Shown here: positions 27,670 through 35,824 of the stretch, piece by piece
How the letters are laid out: each line of letters begins with the position of its first letter
How positions within the stretch are numbered: position 1 is the stretch's first letter
The notes under the pieces: model-generated
What the model was told of the DNA's origin: nothing
Databases searched by the model: none
The model's input: only the letters and a program-made list of their open reading frames with translations
Translations under genes and position numbers: made by a program
Source of the DNA: an uncultured Cryomorphaceae bacterium
Lineage (GTDB): Bacteria; Bacteroidota; Bacteroidia; Flavobacteriales; UBA7430
Length of the DNA: 36,458 nt
NCBI GenBank assembly: GCA_902551855.1
Contig: CACDER010000008.1
Span: 1 to 36,458, forward strand
Reading direction: 5' to 3'

Positions 27670-28643
27670 AGCATTAATTTACCTTTATATCTTGATTTAT
27701 TTAAAATTTTTTTACTGTCATACTCATTAATTAAATCGTTCAATGTTACCTCTGGATTATTTAACATGTATGATTCAATAATTTTCCAACCAATCCATTT
27801 ACCTACTCCTCCCGGGGATTTATGATCAATTGAAGATCCAAATTTTGAAAAAGGAGCATCATCTATAAATCTTTGTTTGTTTCTTATATCTGAAGAAAAT
27901 ATAATTTCCTGTTCTATAAAATATTTCCAAATTAATTCTTGGTTATTTATACACCATTTCATTTTTCTTTCATCACAACCAAAAATAATATTTGGTTTTT
28001 CATTTTTCAAAATTAATGAAGTTAAATAATAAACTTTACCATAATCAAGAATTTGACTTAGAAAATTAGTTTCATTTGACTTTTGAATTTTTGATTCAAA
28101 ATAACTATTAAAAAGTTTTGAAGGAATATTAAATTTATTAAAGCTTGATTTAATATAATTAGGAAAATAAGAGTATTCAATAGAGTTTTTTCCAAGAAAC
28201 ATATCCAGCGAAATCAATATTAAATTATCCTTAACAATAATAGGTTCTAATGACTCAAAATTAGATACCCATGTGTAAACTTTAATTGAGTCAGATTTTG
28301 GAAAATATTTAAAGTAATTTGTAAATATTTTTTCAATTTCTAAATTAAACTTTTTAATATCTTTAAATACAGAATCAACCTTATAAAATAAAGACTTAAT
28401 TTGATTGTCATTATATCTTCCAGACAGAGTCTTTAAATCAATATCATACATAAAAAATTCTGGAAATCTTTTTTTTAACAATTCTATTTCATTTTTAAAT
28501 TTTAATGAATCAATGGAAAAAAAATAGTGATCAAAATTATCAATCTTTAATTTTATCTCAGATTTTTTATGAAAAAGATTATAATTACAAACCACAAATA
28601 TTACTGGTACGAATACAATCAGAATTTTTAAAATATTTTTCAT
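27666..28643 (-). CDS. gldB: Gliding motility protein GldB-like
   Basis: GldB-family protein (325 aa). The N-terminus is one hydrophobic signal/anchor (about residues 4-18) ending at Cys19. The C-terminal third has the family block RFIDDAPFSKFG, KSPGGVGKWIGWKIIESYM and NNPEVTLNDLINE. GldB is a cell-envelope lipoprotein required for gliding in F. johnsoniae. Here the residue before the Cys is Val (FVVC), a poor lipobox, so lipidation is uncertain. It overlaps gldC by 4 nt and diverges from nadE across 80 nt. Confidence 0.87.
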   Translation of the reverse strand: MKNILKILIVFVPVIFVVCNYNLFHKKSEIKLKIDNFDHYFFSIDSLKFKNEIELLKKRFPEFFMYDIDLKTLSGRYNDNQIKSLFYKVDSVFKDIKKFNLEIEKIFTNYFKYFPKSDSIKVYTWVSNFESLEPIIVKDNLILISLDMFLGKNSIEYSYFPNYIKSSFNKFNIPSKLFNSYFESKIQKSNETNFLSQILDYGKVYYLTSLILKNEKPNIIFGCDERKMKWCINNQELIWKYFIEQEIIFSSDIRNKQRFIDDAPFSKFGSSIDHKSPGGVGKWIGWKIIESYMLNNPEVTLNDLINEYDSKKILNKSRYKGKLML

Positions 28644-28700
28644 TTATTTAAATTTCTCTCAATATATTAAATCCTGCAACAAAGTTTAAAATTGATTTAG

Positions 28701-28708
28701 TAAATTTG
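28701..28708 (+). promoter_or_regulatory. -7 element of the nadE promoter
   Basis: TAAATTTG fits TAnnTTTG exactly, 15 nt before the nadE ATG; the inferred leader is about 9-12 nt. No TTG is found at the usual -33 spacing. Confidence 0.45.
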
Positions 28709-28723
28709 CATAATAATTACAAC

Positions 28724-29500
28724 ATGAAAAAAATTAAAACAATAAACTTCATAAAAAATTGGTTGCTTGATTATTCAATCAAGTCAAAAACTGAAGGTTT
28801 CGTTATTGGAGTTTCAGGAGGTATTGATTCTGCTTTAACTTCAACATTATGTGCAATGACTAAAAAAAAAGTAATATGTGCATCACTTCCTATAAAAAAA
28901 AATAAAACCCAAATAGAATTATCTCAAAACCACATAAGTTGGTTAAAAAATAAGTATCCTCAAGTGGAAGAAATTAAGATTGACTTAACTAAAACATATG
29001 AAACTTTAAATTTTGCACTACCATTAAAAAAAAATGATAATTTATCGTTGGCAAATTTAAAATCTAGATTGAGAATGGTATCTCTTTATTTCTTGGCATC
29101 ATCTAATAATCTCTTAGTTGCGGGAACAGGTAATAAAGTTGAAGATTTTGGAATTGGCTTTTACACTAAATACGGAGATGGCGGTGTAGATATTAGCCCA
29201 ATTGCAGATTTAACAAAAACCGAAGTTTATGAATTAGCAAAAGAATTAAAAATCATAAAAACAATTCAAGATTCTGTTCCAACTGATGGATTGTGGGATG
29301 ATTTTAGAACTGATGAAGATCAAATAGGAGCTTCTTACAAAGAAATTGAAAAAATTATGGAATATGTCAACAAAAATTCAAAAAGAAAATTAAACAAAAG
29401 AGAAAAAGAAGTTTTAAGTATATATAAAAATTTTCACTCAAAAAACCTTCACAAGATGAATCCAATTCCAGTGTGTGAAATTCCAAATAATCTTAGATAA
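28724..29500 (+). CDS. nadE: NH3-dependent NAD+ synthetase
   Basis: Amidates nicotinic acid adenine dinucleotide to NAD+ with ATP and ammonia (258 aa). The P-loop pyrophosphatase motif SGGIDS is at 31-36; AGTGNKVEDFGIGFYTKYGDGG and DISPIADLTKTEVYELAKEL form the conserved dimer and NaAD-binding parts. There is no N-terminal glutaminase domain, so ammonia must come from elsewhere. I use the ATG at 28724 because the in-frame TTG at 28706 lies within the -7 element. Its stop codon directly abuts that of the convergent korB. Confidence 0.95.
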   Translation: MKKIKTINFIKNWLLDYSIKSKTEGFVIGVSGGIDSALTSTLCAMTKKKVICASLPIKKNKTQIELSQNHISWLKNKYPQVEEIKIDLTKTYETLNFALPLKKNDNLSLANLKSRLRMVSLYFLASSNNLLVAGTGNKVEDFGIGFYTKYGDGGVDISPIADLTKTEVYELAKELKIIKTIQDSVPTDGLWDDFRTDEDQIGASYKEIEKIMEYVNKNSKRKLNKREKEVLSIYKNFHSKNLHKMNPIPVCEIPNNLR

Positions 29501-30514
29501 TTATTTTATATTCCAACTTAAATCACCTGCAATTAATTTATTTAAATCATCCTCAGTAAAATTAAAATTAATTTGATTTAACATTTCATCTTCATAACAT
29601 TTTCTTTTTTTTTGAAAAAAAATTCCAAAAGGTCTAGGAAATTTAGAATAATTGTAATTGATATCAGAAAACCTAGATAAGATATTTGCTTTTTCAATTG
29701 ACTTTTGATCATGAATCCATAAGTCTTCAACTGAAATGTTTTTGTCATTTAAATCAACAATAAGAGGATCAATTCCATCTAATTTGATCCCCTTATCATT
29801 TTCATCTCCAAAAATTAACGGTTTGTTATTTTCTAAATAAATTGAGTTATTCTTTTTAAAATCTTTATTAGTAAATTTTGAAAAAGCTCCATCATTAAAT
29901 ATATTACAATTTTGATATATCTCAATTAATGAAGTCCCTCTGTGATTATTAGCTTCAATTAAAATTTGCCTCATATGTTTTGGTTCTCTATCAATGGCTC
30001 TTGCAATAAATGAAGCGTCAGCTCCAAGAGATAAAGATATTGGATTAAAAGGGTTATCAATCGATCCTAATGGAGTTGATTTAGTAGTTTTTCCTAGCTC
30101 TGAAGTTGGAGAATACTGCCCTTTAGTTAAACCATAAATTTCATTGTTAAATAATAAAATATTTAAATCTAAATTTCTTCTTAACAAATGAATTAAATGA
30201 TTACCTCCAATTGATAATGAATCACCATCTCCAGTTATAACCCAAACATTTAAGTCTGGTCTTGAGGATTTTAATCCAGTAGCAACTGCTGTAGCTCTTC
30301 CATGAATTGAATGCATTCCATATGTATTCATATAATATGGAAATCTTGAAGAGCATCCAATACCAGAAATAAATACAATTTTTTCTTTTGAAATTCCAAT
30401 ATTTGGTAAAATTGACTGAACTTGCTTTAAAATTGAGTAGTCACCACACCCAGGACACCACTTAATTTCTTGATCATTTGCAAAATCTTTCAAGTTATAG
30501 TTATTATTTTTCAT
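29501..30514 (-). CDS. korB: 2-oxoacid:ferredoxin oxidoreductase beta subunit (KorB-like)
   Basis: TPP-binding subunit (337 aa) that decarboxylates a 2-oxoacid, probably 2-oxoglutarate, and passes electrons to ferredoxin. The TPP motif is GDGDSLSIGGNHL (from about residue 96) continuing to LFNNEIYGLTKGQ. Cys20 and Cys23 (WCPGCG), Cys54 (GIGCSSRFP) and Cys203 (QNCNIFNDG) match the four ligands of the [4Fe-4S] cluster in related beta subunits. It follows korA by 7 nt. Substrate choice between 2-oxoglutarate and pyruvate cannot be settled from sequence alone. Confidence 0.92.
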   Translation of the reverse strand: MKNNNYNLKDFANDQEIKWCPGCGDYSILKQVQSILPNIGISKEKIVFISGIGCSSRFPYYMNTYGMHSIHGRATAVATGLKSSRPDLNVWVITGDGDSLSIGGNHLIHLLRRNLDLNILLFNNEIYGLTKGQYSPTSELGKTTKSTPLGSIDNPFNPISLSLGADASFIARAIDREPKHMRQILIEANNHRGTSLIEIYQNCNIFNDGAFSKFTNKDFKKNNSIYLENNKPLIFGDENDKGIKLDGIDPLIVDLNDKNISVEDLWIHDQKSIEKANILSRFSDINYNYSKFPRPFGIFFQKKRKCYEDEMLNQINFNFTEDDLNKLIAGDLSWNIK

Positions 30515-30521
30515 GATAAAT

Positions 30522-32360
30522 TTAGTTTAGTAAACTTTTAACTTTATTAACAATTTCATGAGAATTAAATGGTATTCCCATAATTTTATTTAAAGGGATT
30601 GCATTAACTAAAAACTTATCTCTAATTATTTTTATTAATTGACCATTATTAATTTCTGGAACTAAGATTATTTCAAAATATTTTAAAATATCTTCAATAT
30701 TTTTTGGTAAAGGTACTATATAATTTATATGAATGTGAGCAATATCATATCCATTTTTTTTCAATTCATTTATTGATGATTGGATTACTCCATAAGTAGA
30801 TCCCCAAGAAATAATTATCATATCTGAATTTGTTGAACCTGAACTAAATTTTTGATCTGGTATAAAATTAGAAATATTATTAACTTTTGCTTGTCTTATT
30901 TTAACCATTAATTGATGATTTTCAGGTTCATATGAAACATCACCTGAATCATTATCTTTTTCAAGACCACCAATTGTATGCTCTAAATCCTTTGTTCCAG
31001 GTATAGCCCAATTTCTTACGAAATTTTCATTTCTTAAATATGGATTAAATTTTTCAGAGAACTTTAATTTTTTAAATTCATATTCAAAGTCTTCCAGATC
31101 AGTTATAACGGGAAAGTTCCATGGTTCAGCTCCATTTGCTATATATCCATCACTTAAAATAATAACTGGAGTCATAAATTTTAAAGCTATCTTACATGCA
31201 TTGTAAGTGACTAAAAAACAATCAGATGGTGAAGAAGGCGCAAATACAGGAATTGGTGCTTCTCCATTCCTCCCGTAAACAGCTTGTAAAAGATCTGATT
31301 GTTCAGTTTTTGTTGGAAGTCCAGTAGATGGGCCTCCTCTTTGAACATTAATTATAATTAATGGTAATTCTAGCATAAATACTAAACCAAGCGCTTCAGT
31401 TTTTAAGGCCATACCGGGACCTGAGGAGGCAGTTACAGCCAAATTTCCTCCAAAAGAAGCCCCAATTGCGGAACAAATTGCTGATATTTCGTCTTCGGCT
31501 TGAAAAGTTCTCACTCCAAAAGACTTATACTTCGATAATTGATGAAGTATGTCAGATGCAGGAGTAATAGGATATCCAGAATAAAATAAATCTAATTTTG
31601 ATTTGTATGAAGCTGATACTAGAGCTAAACAAATTGCTTGATTACCTAATATATTTCTATAACTCCCTTTTTTCATTTTCCTAGGTTTAACATCAAATCT
31701 ACTTGAAAAAGTCTCAGAAGTATCACCATAATTATATCCTGCTTTTAAAACAGAAATATTAGCGTTGAGTATATTTTTGTTATTATAAAATTTTTGTTCA
31801 AGAAATATTATAGTTGAATTAATTGATCTATTAAATATCCAGTAAATAAAACCTAACACAAACATATTCTTACATCTGTCAATTTCTTTTTTTTCAAGAT
31901 CAGTATTTTGTAATCTTTCTCTAGTAAGCTTTGTGATGTCAATTTTATGAACTATAAAATTTTTTAGATCAAAATTATCAAAAGGATCATCAGAATCAGG
32001 TATTTTTGCTAACCGCATATTCCTTTTATCAAACCCTGAAGTATTTAATATAATTATTCCTCTTTCCCTTAGCTTATTAATATTTTTTTTTAATGAGGCA
32101 GCATTCATGGCTACTAAGACGTCACAATTATCTCCTGGTGTAAAAACTTTAGATCCAAAATTAATTTGGAAACCTGAGACACCTGCTAAAGTTCCGATTG
32201 GAGCTCTTATTTCTGCAGGGAAATCAGGTAAAGTACTTAAGTCATTTCCATAAAAAGCTGTATTATTTGTAAATTGACCTCCAGCTAATTGTATTCCATC
32301 TCCTGAATCTCCTGCGAATAATATTGTAACATTATCCAACGTTTTTTTAATTTTACTCAT
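30522..32360 (-). CDS. korA: 2-oxoacid:ferredoxin oxidoreductase alpha subunit with fused gamma domain (KorA-like)
   Basis: A 612-aa gamma-alpha fusion. The N-terminal gamma domain (about 1-200) starts with TILFAGDSGDGIQLAGGQF. The alpha pyrimidine domain begins around residue 225 and contains the YPITPASDIL motif (near 265), then EDEISAICSAIGASFGG, TASSGPG and QRGGPSTGLPTKTEQ. A domain II/III region for partner contacts ends the protein. No separate ferredoxin-like delta subunit is encoded nearby. It is 11 nt downstream of the NifU-domain gene in the same operon as Fe-S carriers. Confidence 0.94.
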   Translation of the reverse strand: MSKIKKTLDNVTILFAGDSGDGIQLAGGQFTNNTAFYGNDLSTLPDFPAEIRAPIGTLAGVSGFQINFGSKVFTPGDNCDVLVAMNAASLKKNINKLRERGIIILNTSGFDKRNMRLAKIPDSDDPFDNFDLKNFIVHKIDITKLTRERLQNTDLEKKEIDRCKNMFVLGFIYWIFNRSINSTIIFLEQKFYNNKNILNANISVLKAGYNYGDTSETFSSRFDVKPRKMKKGSYRNILGNQAICLALVSASYKSKLDLFYSGYPITPASDILHQLSKYKSFGVRTFQAEDEISAICSAIGASFGGNLAVTASSGPGMALKTEALGLVFMLELPLIIINVQRGGPSTGLPTKTEQSDLLQAVYGRNGEAPIPVFAPSSPSDCFLVTYNACKIALKFMTPVIILSDGYIANGAEPWNFPVITDLEDFEYEFKKLKFSEKFNPYLRNENFVRNWAIPGTKDLEHTIGGLEKDNDSGDVSYEPENHQLMVKIRQAKVNNISNFIPDQKFSSGSTNSDMIIISWGSTYGVIQSSINELKKNGYDIAHIHINYIVPLPKNIEDILKYFEIILVPEINNGQLIKIIRDKFLVNAIPLNKIMGIPFNSHEIVNKVKSLLN

Positions 32361-32371
32361 CTAAAAATTTA

Positions 32372-32620
32372 CTATTCAACATTTATAACTTTATTTATCT
32401 CAGGAGCATATTTCTTAATTGTATACTCAACACCTGACTTTAAAGTCATTTGATTAACAGTACAGCTTTGACATGACCCATGAAATTTAACTATAACATC
32501 AAGTTCATTGGTGATTTCAACTAACGATACATTTCCACCATCTCTTTCAAGAAATGGTCTAATTTCAGATAATGCGTCTTGAATTTTTTTTACTAGATCA
32601 GAAGTATTATTACTTGTCAT
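32372..32620 (-). CDS. NifU C-terminal-domain Fe-S scaffold/carrier protein
   Basis: Minimal NifU_C-type protein (82 aa). Segments are IRPFLERDGGNVSLVE, the cluster-binding pair Cys50 and Cys53 (HGSCQSCTVN), and MTLKSGVEYTIKKYAPEI. Two subunits are expected to bridge a cluster and hand it to apo-proteins. There is no A-type or IscU-like domain. Lying between mrp and korA, it is well placed to serve maturation of Fe-S proteins such as KorB, although this is inference from context. Confidence 0.93.
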   Translation of the reverse strand: MTSNNTSDLVKKIQDALSEIRPFLERDGGNVSLVEITNELDVIVKFHGSCQSCTVNQMTLKSGVEYTIKKYAPEINKVINVE

Positions 32621-32632
32621 ATAATTAAATTT

Positions 32633-33748
32633 TTAACATCCATCCATATTTTTAATCTTAACTATCTGTGATGGTTCAATATTTTTATTTCTATAATTAA
32701 CTTTATTAACAATAGATTTTGCAAGATTATAAAAAATTTTAGAATTTTTAGAATTTTCTTGAAGTGCAGTTGGGTGTCCTACATCAGATGATTCTCTTAT
32801 ACTAGTTGAAAGAGGGACCTCTCCTAAAAAGTTTAAATTTAGATCATCAGATAAATTTTTAACACCGTCTTTACCAAAGATATAATGTTTTTTGTTATTT
32901 GTATTGTCAGAAATAAAATATGACATATTTTCAATTAAACCAATTATTGGTATATTGATATTTTCATACTGAAACATTTTTACTCCTTTTTTTGCATCTG
33001 CAAGCGCAATATTTTGAGGAGTGCTTACAATAACTGCTCCAGTGACAGATACGCTTTGAATTAGAGATAAGTGAATATCTCCTGTGCCAGGGGGTAAATC
33101 CACTAAAAGGTAATCTAGATTACCCCAATCAGAGTCGTTTATTAACTGATTTAAAGCTTTAGTTGCCATTGGTCCTCTCCATACTAAAGCTTGAGAATTA
33201 TTAGTAAAAAAACCTATACTCAATAACTTAATACCATAACTTAAAACAGGGACAATAACTGATTTATTTTTAATAGTCTTAACTGTGGGCTTACTTTTTT
33301 CCACATCAAACATTATATGTTGAGATGGACCATAAATATCAGCATCTAAAACTCCGACTTTAAAACCTAATCTATTTAAAGAAATTGCTATATTAGATGT
33401 AATAGTTGATTTTCCTACACCACCTTTTCCAGAAGCAATTGCAATAATATTTTTTATATTTTCTAATTTTTTTCCACTGATAGTTTCATTAAGAGTATTT
33501 TTCTTGGATATCACTTTAATTCTTAATTTTATTTCAATATCATTACTGAGTTTTTTAATTTGCTCTATAATATCATTCTCTAATTTTTTCTTAACATGAA
33601 GAGTTGGATGATTAATTTCAATATCAATTTCAACTTCATTATTAAATATAATTATATTTTTAACAAATTTGTTTTCAATTATTGAAGTTTTATGCCCGTT
33701 TAAATAAACATTATTTAAAACTCCTTGTATTTTTTTTTTATTTATCAT
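32633..33748 (-). CDS. Mrp/ApbC-family P-loop ATPase, Fe-S carrier
   Basis: Mrp/NBP35-type ATPase (371 aa). An N-terminal MIP18-like domain (about 1-85) precedes the deviant Walker A GKGGVGKS (107-114), LDADIYGPSQ, VWRGPMATKAL, DLPPGTGDIHL, and STPQNIALADAKKG. The CxxC motif that many family members carry after ENMSYF is absent (here ENMSYFISDNTN); the only cysteine in the protein is the final residue (NMDGC). Relatives deliver Fe-S clusters. It sits 12 nt upstream of the NifU-domain gene. Confidence 0.94.
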   Translation of the reverse strand: MINKKKIQGVLNNVYLNGHKTSIIENKFVKNIIIFNNEVEIDIEINHPTLHVKKKLENDIIEQIKKLSNDIEIKLRIKVISKKNTLNETISGKKLENIKNIIAIASGKGGVGKSTITSNIAISLNRLGFKVGVLDADIYGPSQHIMFDVEKSKPTVKTIKNKSVIVPVLSYGIKLLSIGFFTNNSQALVWRGPMATKALNQLINDSDWGNLDYLLVDLPPGTGDIHLSLIQSVSVTGAVIVSTPQNIALADAKKGVKMFQYENINIPIIGLIENMSYFISDNTNNKKHYIFGKDGVKNLSDDLNLNFLGEVPLSTSIRESSDVGHPTALQENSKNSKIFYNLAKSIVNKVNYRNKNIEPSQIVKIKNMDGC

Positions 33749-33763
33749 AAGTCAATATAAAGT

Positions 33764-34093
33764 TTATTTTGGTATCCATAGTACTTTATCAAAATTCAAT
33801 ATTTTATCACCTTTAAACTTATGGCCTTCATTTATTAATAATTCTTTCATAACATTTACTCCCCCAAAATTATGTTTTCCTGTTAAAAGTCCATTTCTGT
33901 TTACAACTCTATGAGATGGCAAACCTTTTCCGTGACTGTTATTCATAGCCCATCCAACTAATCTTGCTGACTTATAAGTCCCTAAACTTTTGGCTATTAA
34001 ACCATATGTAGTTACTTTCCCTGAGGGAATTGTTTTGACAACTTTGAAACATTTTTCATAAAAATTCATATGATCACATTTATTAACAATCAT
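33764..34093 (-). CDS. Alkyltransferase-like protein (MGMT fold, no acceptor Cys)
   Basis: Short protein (109 aa) equal to the C-terminal DNA-binding domain of O6-alkylguanine-DNA alkyltransferases. IPSGKVTTYGLIAKSLG, ARLVGWAMNNS and HRVVNRNGLLTG are conserved. The active-site PCHR is PSHR (Ser60), so it cannot accept an alkyl group by the usual mechanism. Such ATL proteins bind O6-alkylguanine and can channel the lesion to nucleotide excision repair. It starts as ATGA on the trmB stop; an internal ATG (residue 9, MNFYEKCFKVV) is an equally plausible start. Confidence 0.9.
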   Translation of the reverse strand: MIVNKCDHMNFYEKCFKVVKTIPSGKVTTYGLIAKSLGTYKSARLVGWAMNNSHGKGLPSHRVVNRNGLLTGKHNFGGVNVMKELLINEGHKFKGDKILNFDKVLWIPK

Positions 34094-34758
34094 TTTAACT
34101 TAAACTTTGTATATGTAATTGGAATATTATCTTTCCTAAATTTTTTTTCATATTCAGTTCTTATTTTTAAGATAGCACTAATTTTATTTTGCAAGTCAAT
34201 GTTATGACTTGTTTCAATTAATTCATATCCAAAGCTCTCAATTAATCCTTGAATGTAACCATGAAGAAACTCTGAGTCAGTTTTTAAATTTACAATACAA
34301 TCTTTATTTGATACTTTTTTATATAGCTCCAACATATTTTGAGAAATAAGTCTTTTATTTCTTTTTCTGTATTTAATGTGAGGATCAGGAAAAGTAATCC
34401 ATATTTCATTAATTTCATCATTAGAAAATAATAAATCTAGATTTTGAATCTGAGTTCTAACAAAAGCAACATTTTTTAATGATTTTTCAATTGCAGTTTT
34501 TGCTCCACGCCAAATTCTTGATCCTTTAATATCAATACCAATAAAATTTTTTTTTGAGAATTGATTAGCTAGACCTATTGTATATTCTCCCTTTCCGCAG
34601 CCTAGTTCAATAACTAAAGGATTGTTATTAAAAAAATAATTACTACACCACTTTCCCCTGTAAATAAAGTCATGGTTAAGTATATTTTTTCTTTCGGGTT
34701 GAATCAAATTATTAAAAGTTTTGTTTTCAGCAAACTTTTTCAGTTTATTTTTTGACAC
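34090..34758 (-). CDS. trmB: tRNA (guanine-N7-)-methyltransferase TrmB
   Basis: SAM-dependent enzyme (222 aa) that methylates G46 of tRNA. The N-terminal NKLKKFAENKTFNN, the SAM motif VIELGCGKGEYT, FIGIDIKGSRIWRGAKTA, and the catalytic FPDPHIKYRKRNKRL are diagnostic. The start is GTG at 34758, giving VSKNKLKKF as in relatives. It is the first gene of the trmB-atl-mrp-nifU-korA-korB run, 20 nt downstream of an exact -7 element. Confidence 0.96.
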   Translation of the reverse strand: MSKNKLKKFAENKTFNNLIQPERKNILNHDFIYRGKWCSNYFFNNNPLVIELGCGKGEYTIGLANQFSKKNFIGIDIKGSRIWRGAKTAIEKSLKNVAFVRTQIQNLDLLFSNDEINEIWITFPDPHIKYRKRNKRLISQNMLELYKKVSNKDCIVNLKTDSEFLHGYIQGLIESFGYELIETSHNIDLQNKISAILKIRTEYEKKFRKDNIPITYTKFKLK

Positions 34759-34777
34759 AATATTTAAATTCTATATG

Positions 34778-34785
34778 CAAAAATA
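34778..34785 (-). promoter_or_regulatory. -7 element upstream of trmB
   Basis: TATTTTTG on the minus strand fits TAnnTTTG exactly and lies in the 52-nt gap between the kinase gene and trmB. The inferred leader is 13-16 nt. No -33 TTG is seen. It suggests that the trmB-korB operon can start here rather than depend on the two-component transcript. Confidence 0.45.
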
Positions 34786-34810
34786 CAAAATCCCTTAATA
34801 ATATTTTAAA

Positions 34811-35824
34811 TTATTTAGACTTAGTTAAAGTAAATGAAAATGTCGATCCTTCACCAATTGTACTTCTTACATTTATTGAATGGCCATGTGCTTCAATAAT
34901 ATGCTTTACTATTGAAAGCCCTAAGCCTGAACCGCCTTTTTCTCTATCTCTTGAACTATCAACTCTGTAAAATCTATCGAATATTTTATTTAAATGTTTT
35001 TGTTCAATACCATTTCCACTGTCTGACACCTCAGTTAATATATTTACATCCATATCATATAATTTAATATCAATCGTACCCATTTCATTTCCATATTTAA
35101 TTGAATTCTCAATTAAGTTATATAATACTTGTTTTATTTTTTCTTTATCTCCTTTAACTAAAATTTTAGATTTATAGTTATTAATAATTTGAATTTTTAA
35201 ATTTCTTTTTTTGGCCTTAATATCTAAATTTTCAATAACATCATTAATTTCGGTTAAGAGATCAAACGATTTGTTTTCTATCTCAATCTTCCCCTCCTCT
35301 AATCTAGTAATTTGATCTAAATCTTCTACTATATAAATCATTCTTGAAACACTTTTATTGGCTCTTGATAAAAACTTTCTATTTATTTTATTATCAGATA
35401 TAGCTCCATCTAACAGGGTATTTATATATCCTTGAATATTAAAAATTGGTGTTTTTAACTCGTGAGCAACATTACCTACAAACCTTCTCCTATAACTCTC
35501 TCTAATTGTCATTTTTTCTAGTTCTCTGTCTTTAAATAATTTCCAATTTTCGACTTCTTTATTTACATTTTGTAAATTAATATTTTTATCTGAATCTGGT
35601 CTTGAGTTTGAATTTCTTATGTTTTTATAGATTAACTTCACCTTAGAATAAATAAAATTATTTACCATCCATTTCAAGATTAAATATGAAAATATTAAAA
35701 TTGATAATGAGAAGAAAATTAAATTTTTAATTTCAAAATCTATATTAAAGATTTTAATAAATAGTAATATTAAAAAAATCTGAATTATTGAAAAAACAAA
35801 TGAAAGAACTCCTGATTTTTCCAT
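34811..35824 (-). CDS. Membrane sensor histidine kinase (PhoR-like)
   Basis: Sensor kinase (337 aa). Two hydrophobic segments (about residues 7-26 and 32-52) anchor it, with almost no periplasmic loop between them and no clear PAS domain, so any signal is probably sensed in or at the membrane. The H-box has His121 (GNVAHELKTP), the N-box is NLIENSIKYG, and the G-boxes are DSGNGI and GGSGLGLSIVK, with IFDRFYRVDSSR between. All catalytic motifs are intact. The ATG shares one base with the stop of the upstream response regulator (TAATG). The signal is not known. Confidence 0.94.
   Translation of the reverse strand: MEKSGVLSFVFSIIQIFLILLFIKIFNIDFEIKNLIFFSLSILIFSYLILKWMVNNFIYSKVKLIYKNIRNSNSRPDSDKNINLQNVNKEVENWKLFKDRELEKMTIRESYRRRFVGNVAHELKTPIFNIQGYINTLLDGAISDNKINRKFLSRANKSVSRMIYIVEDLDQITRLEEGKIEIENKSFDLLTEINDVIENLDIKAKKRNLKIQIINNYKSKILVKGDKEKIKQVLYNLIENSIKYGNEMGTIDIKLYDMDVNILTEVSDSGNGIEQKHLNKIFDRFYRVDSSRDREKGGSGLGLSIVKHIIEAHGHSINVRSTIGEGSTFSFTLTKSK

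Noticed and set aside
27325-28643. gldB/gldC as proof of gliding motility or a type 9 secretion system
   Set aside because: Only these two genes are present here, and the families also occur in non-gliding relatives; the rest of the machinery is not in the window.
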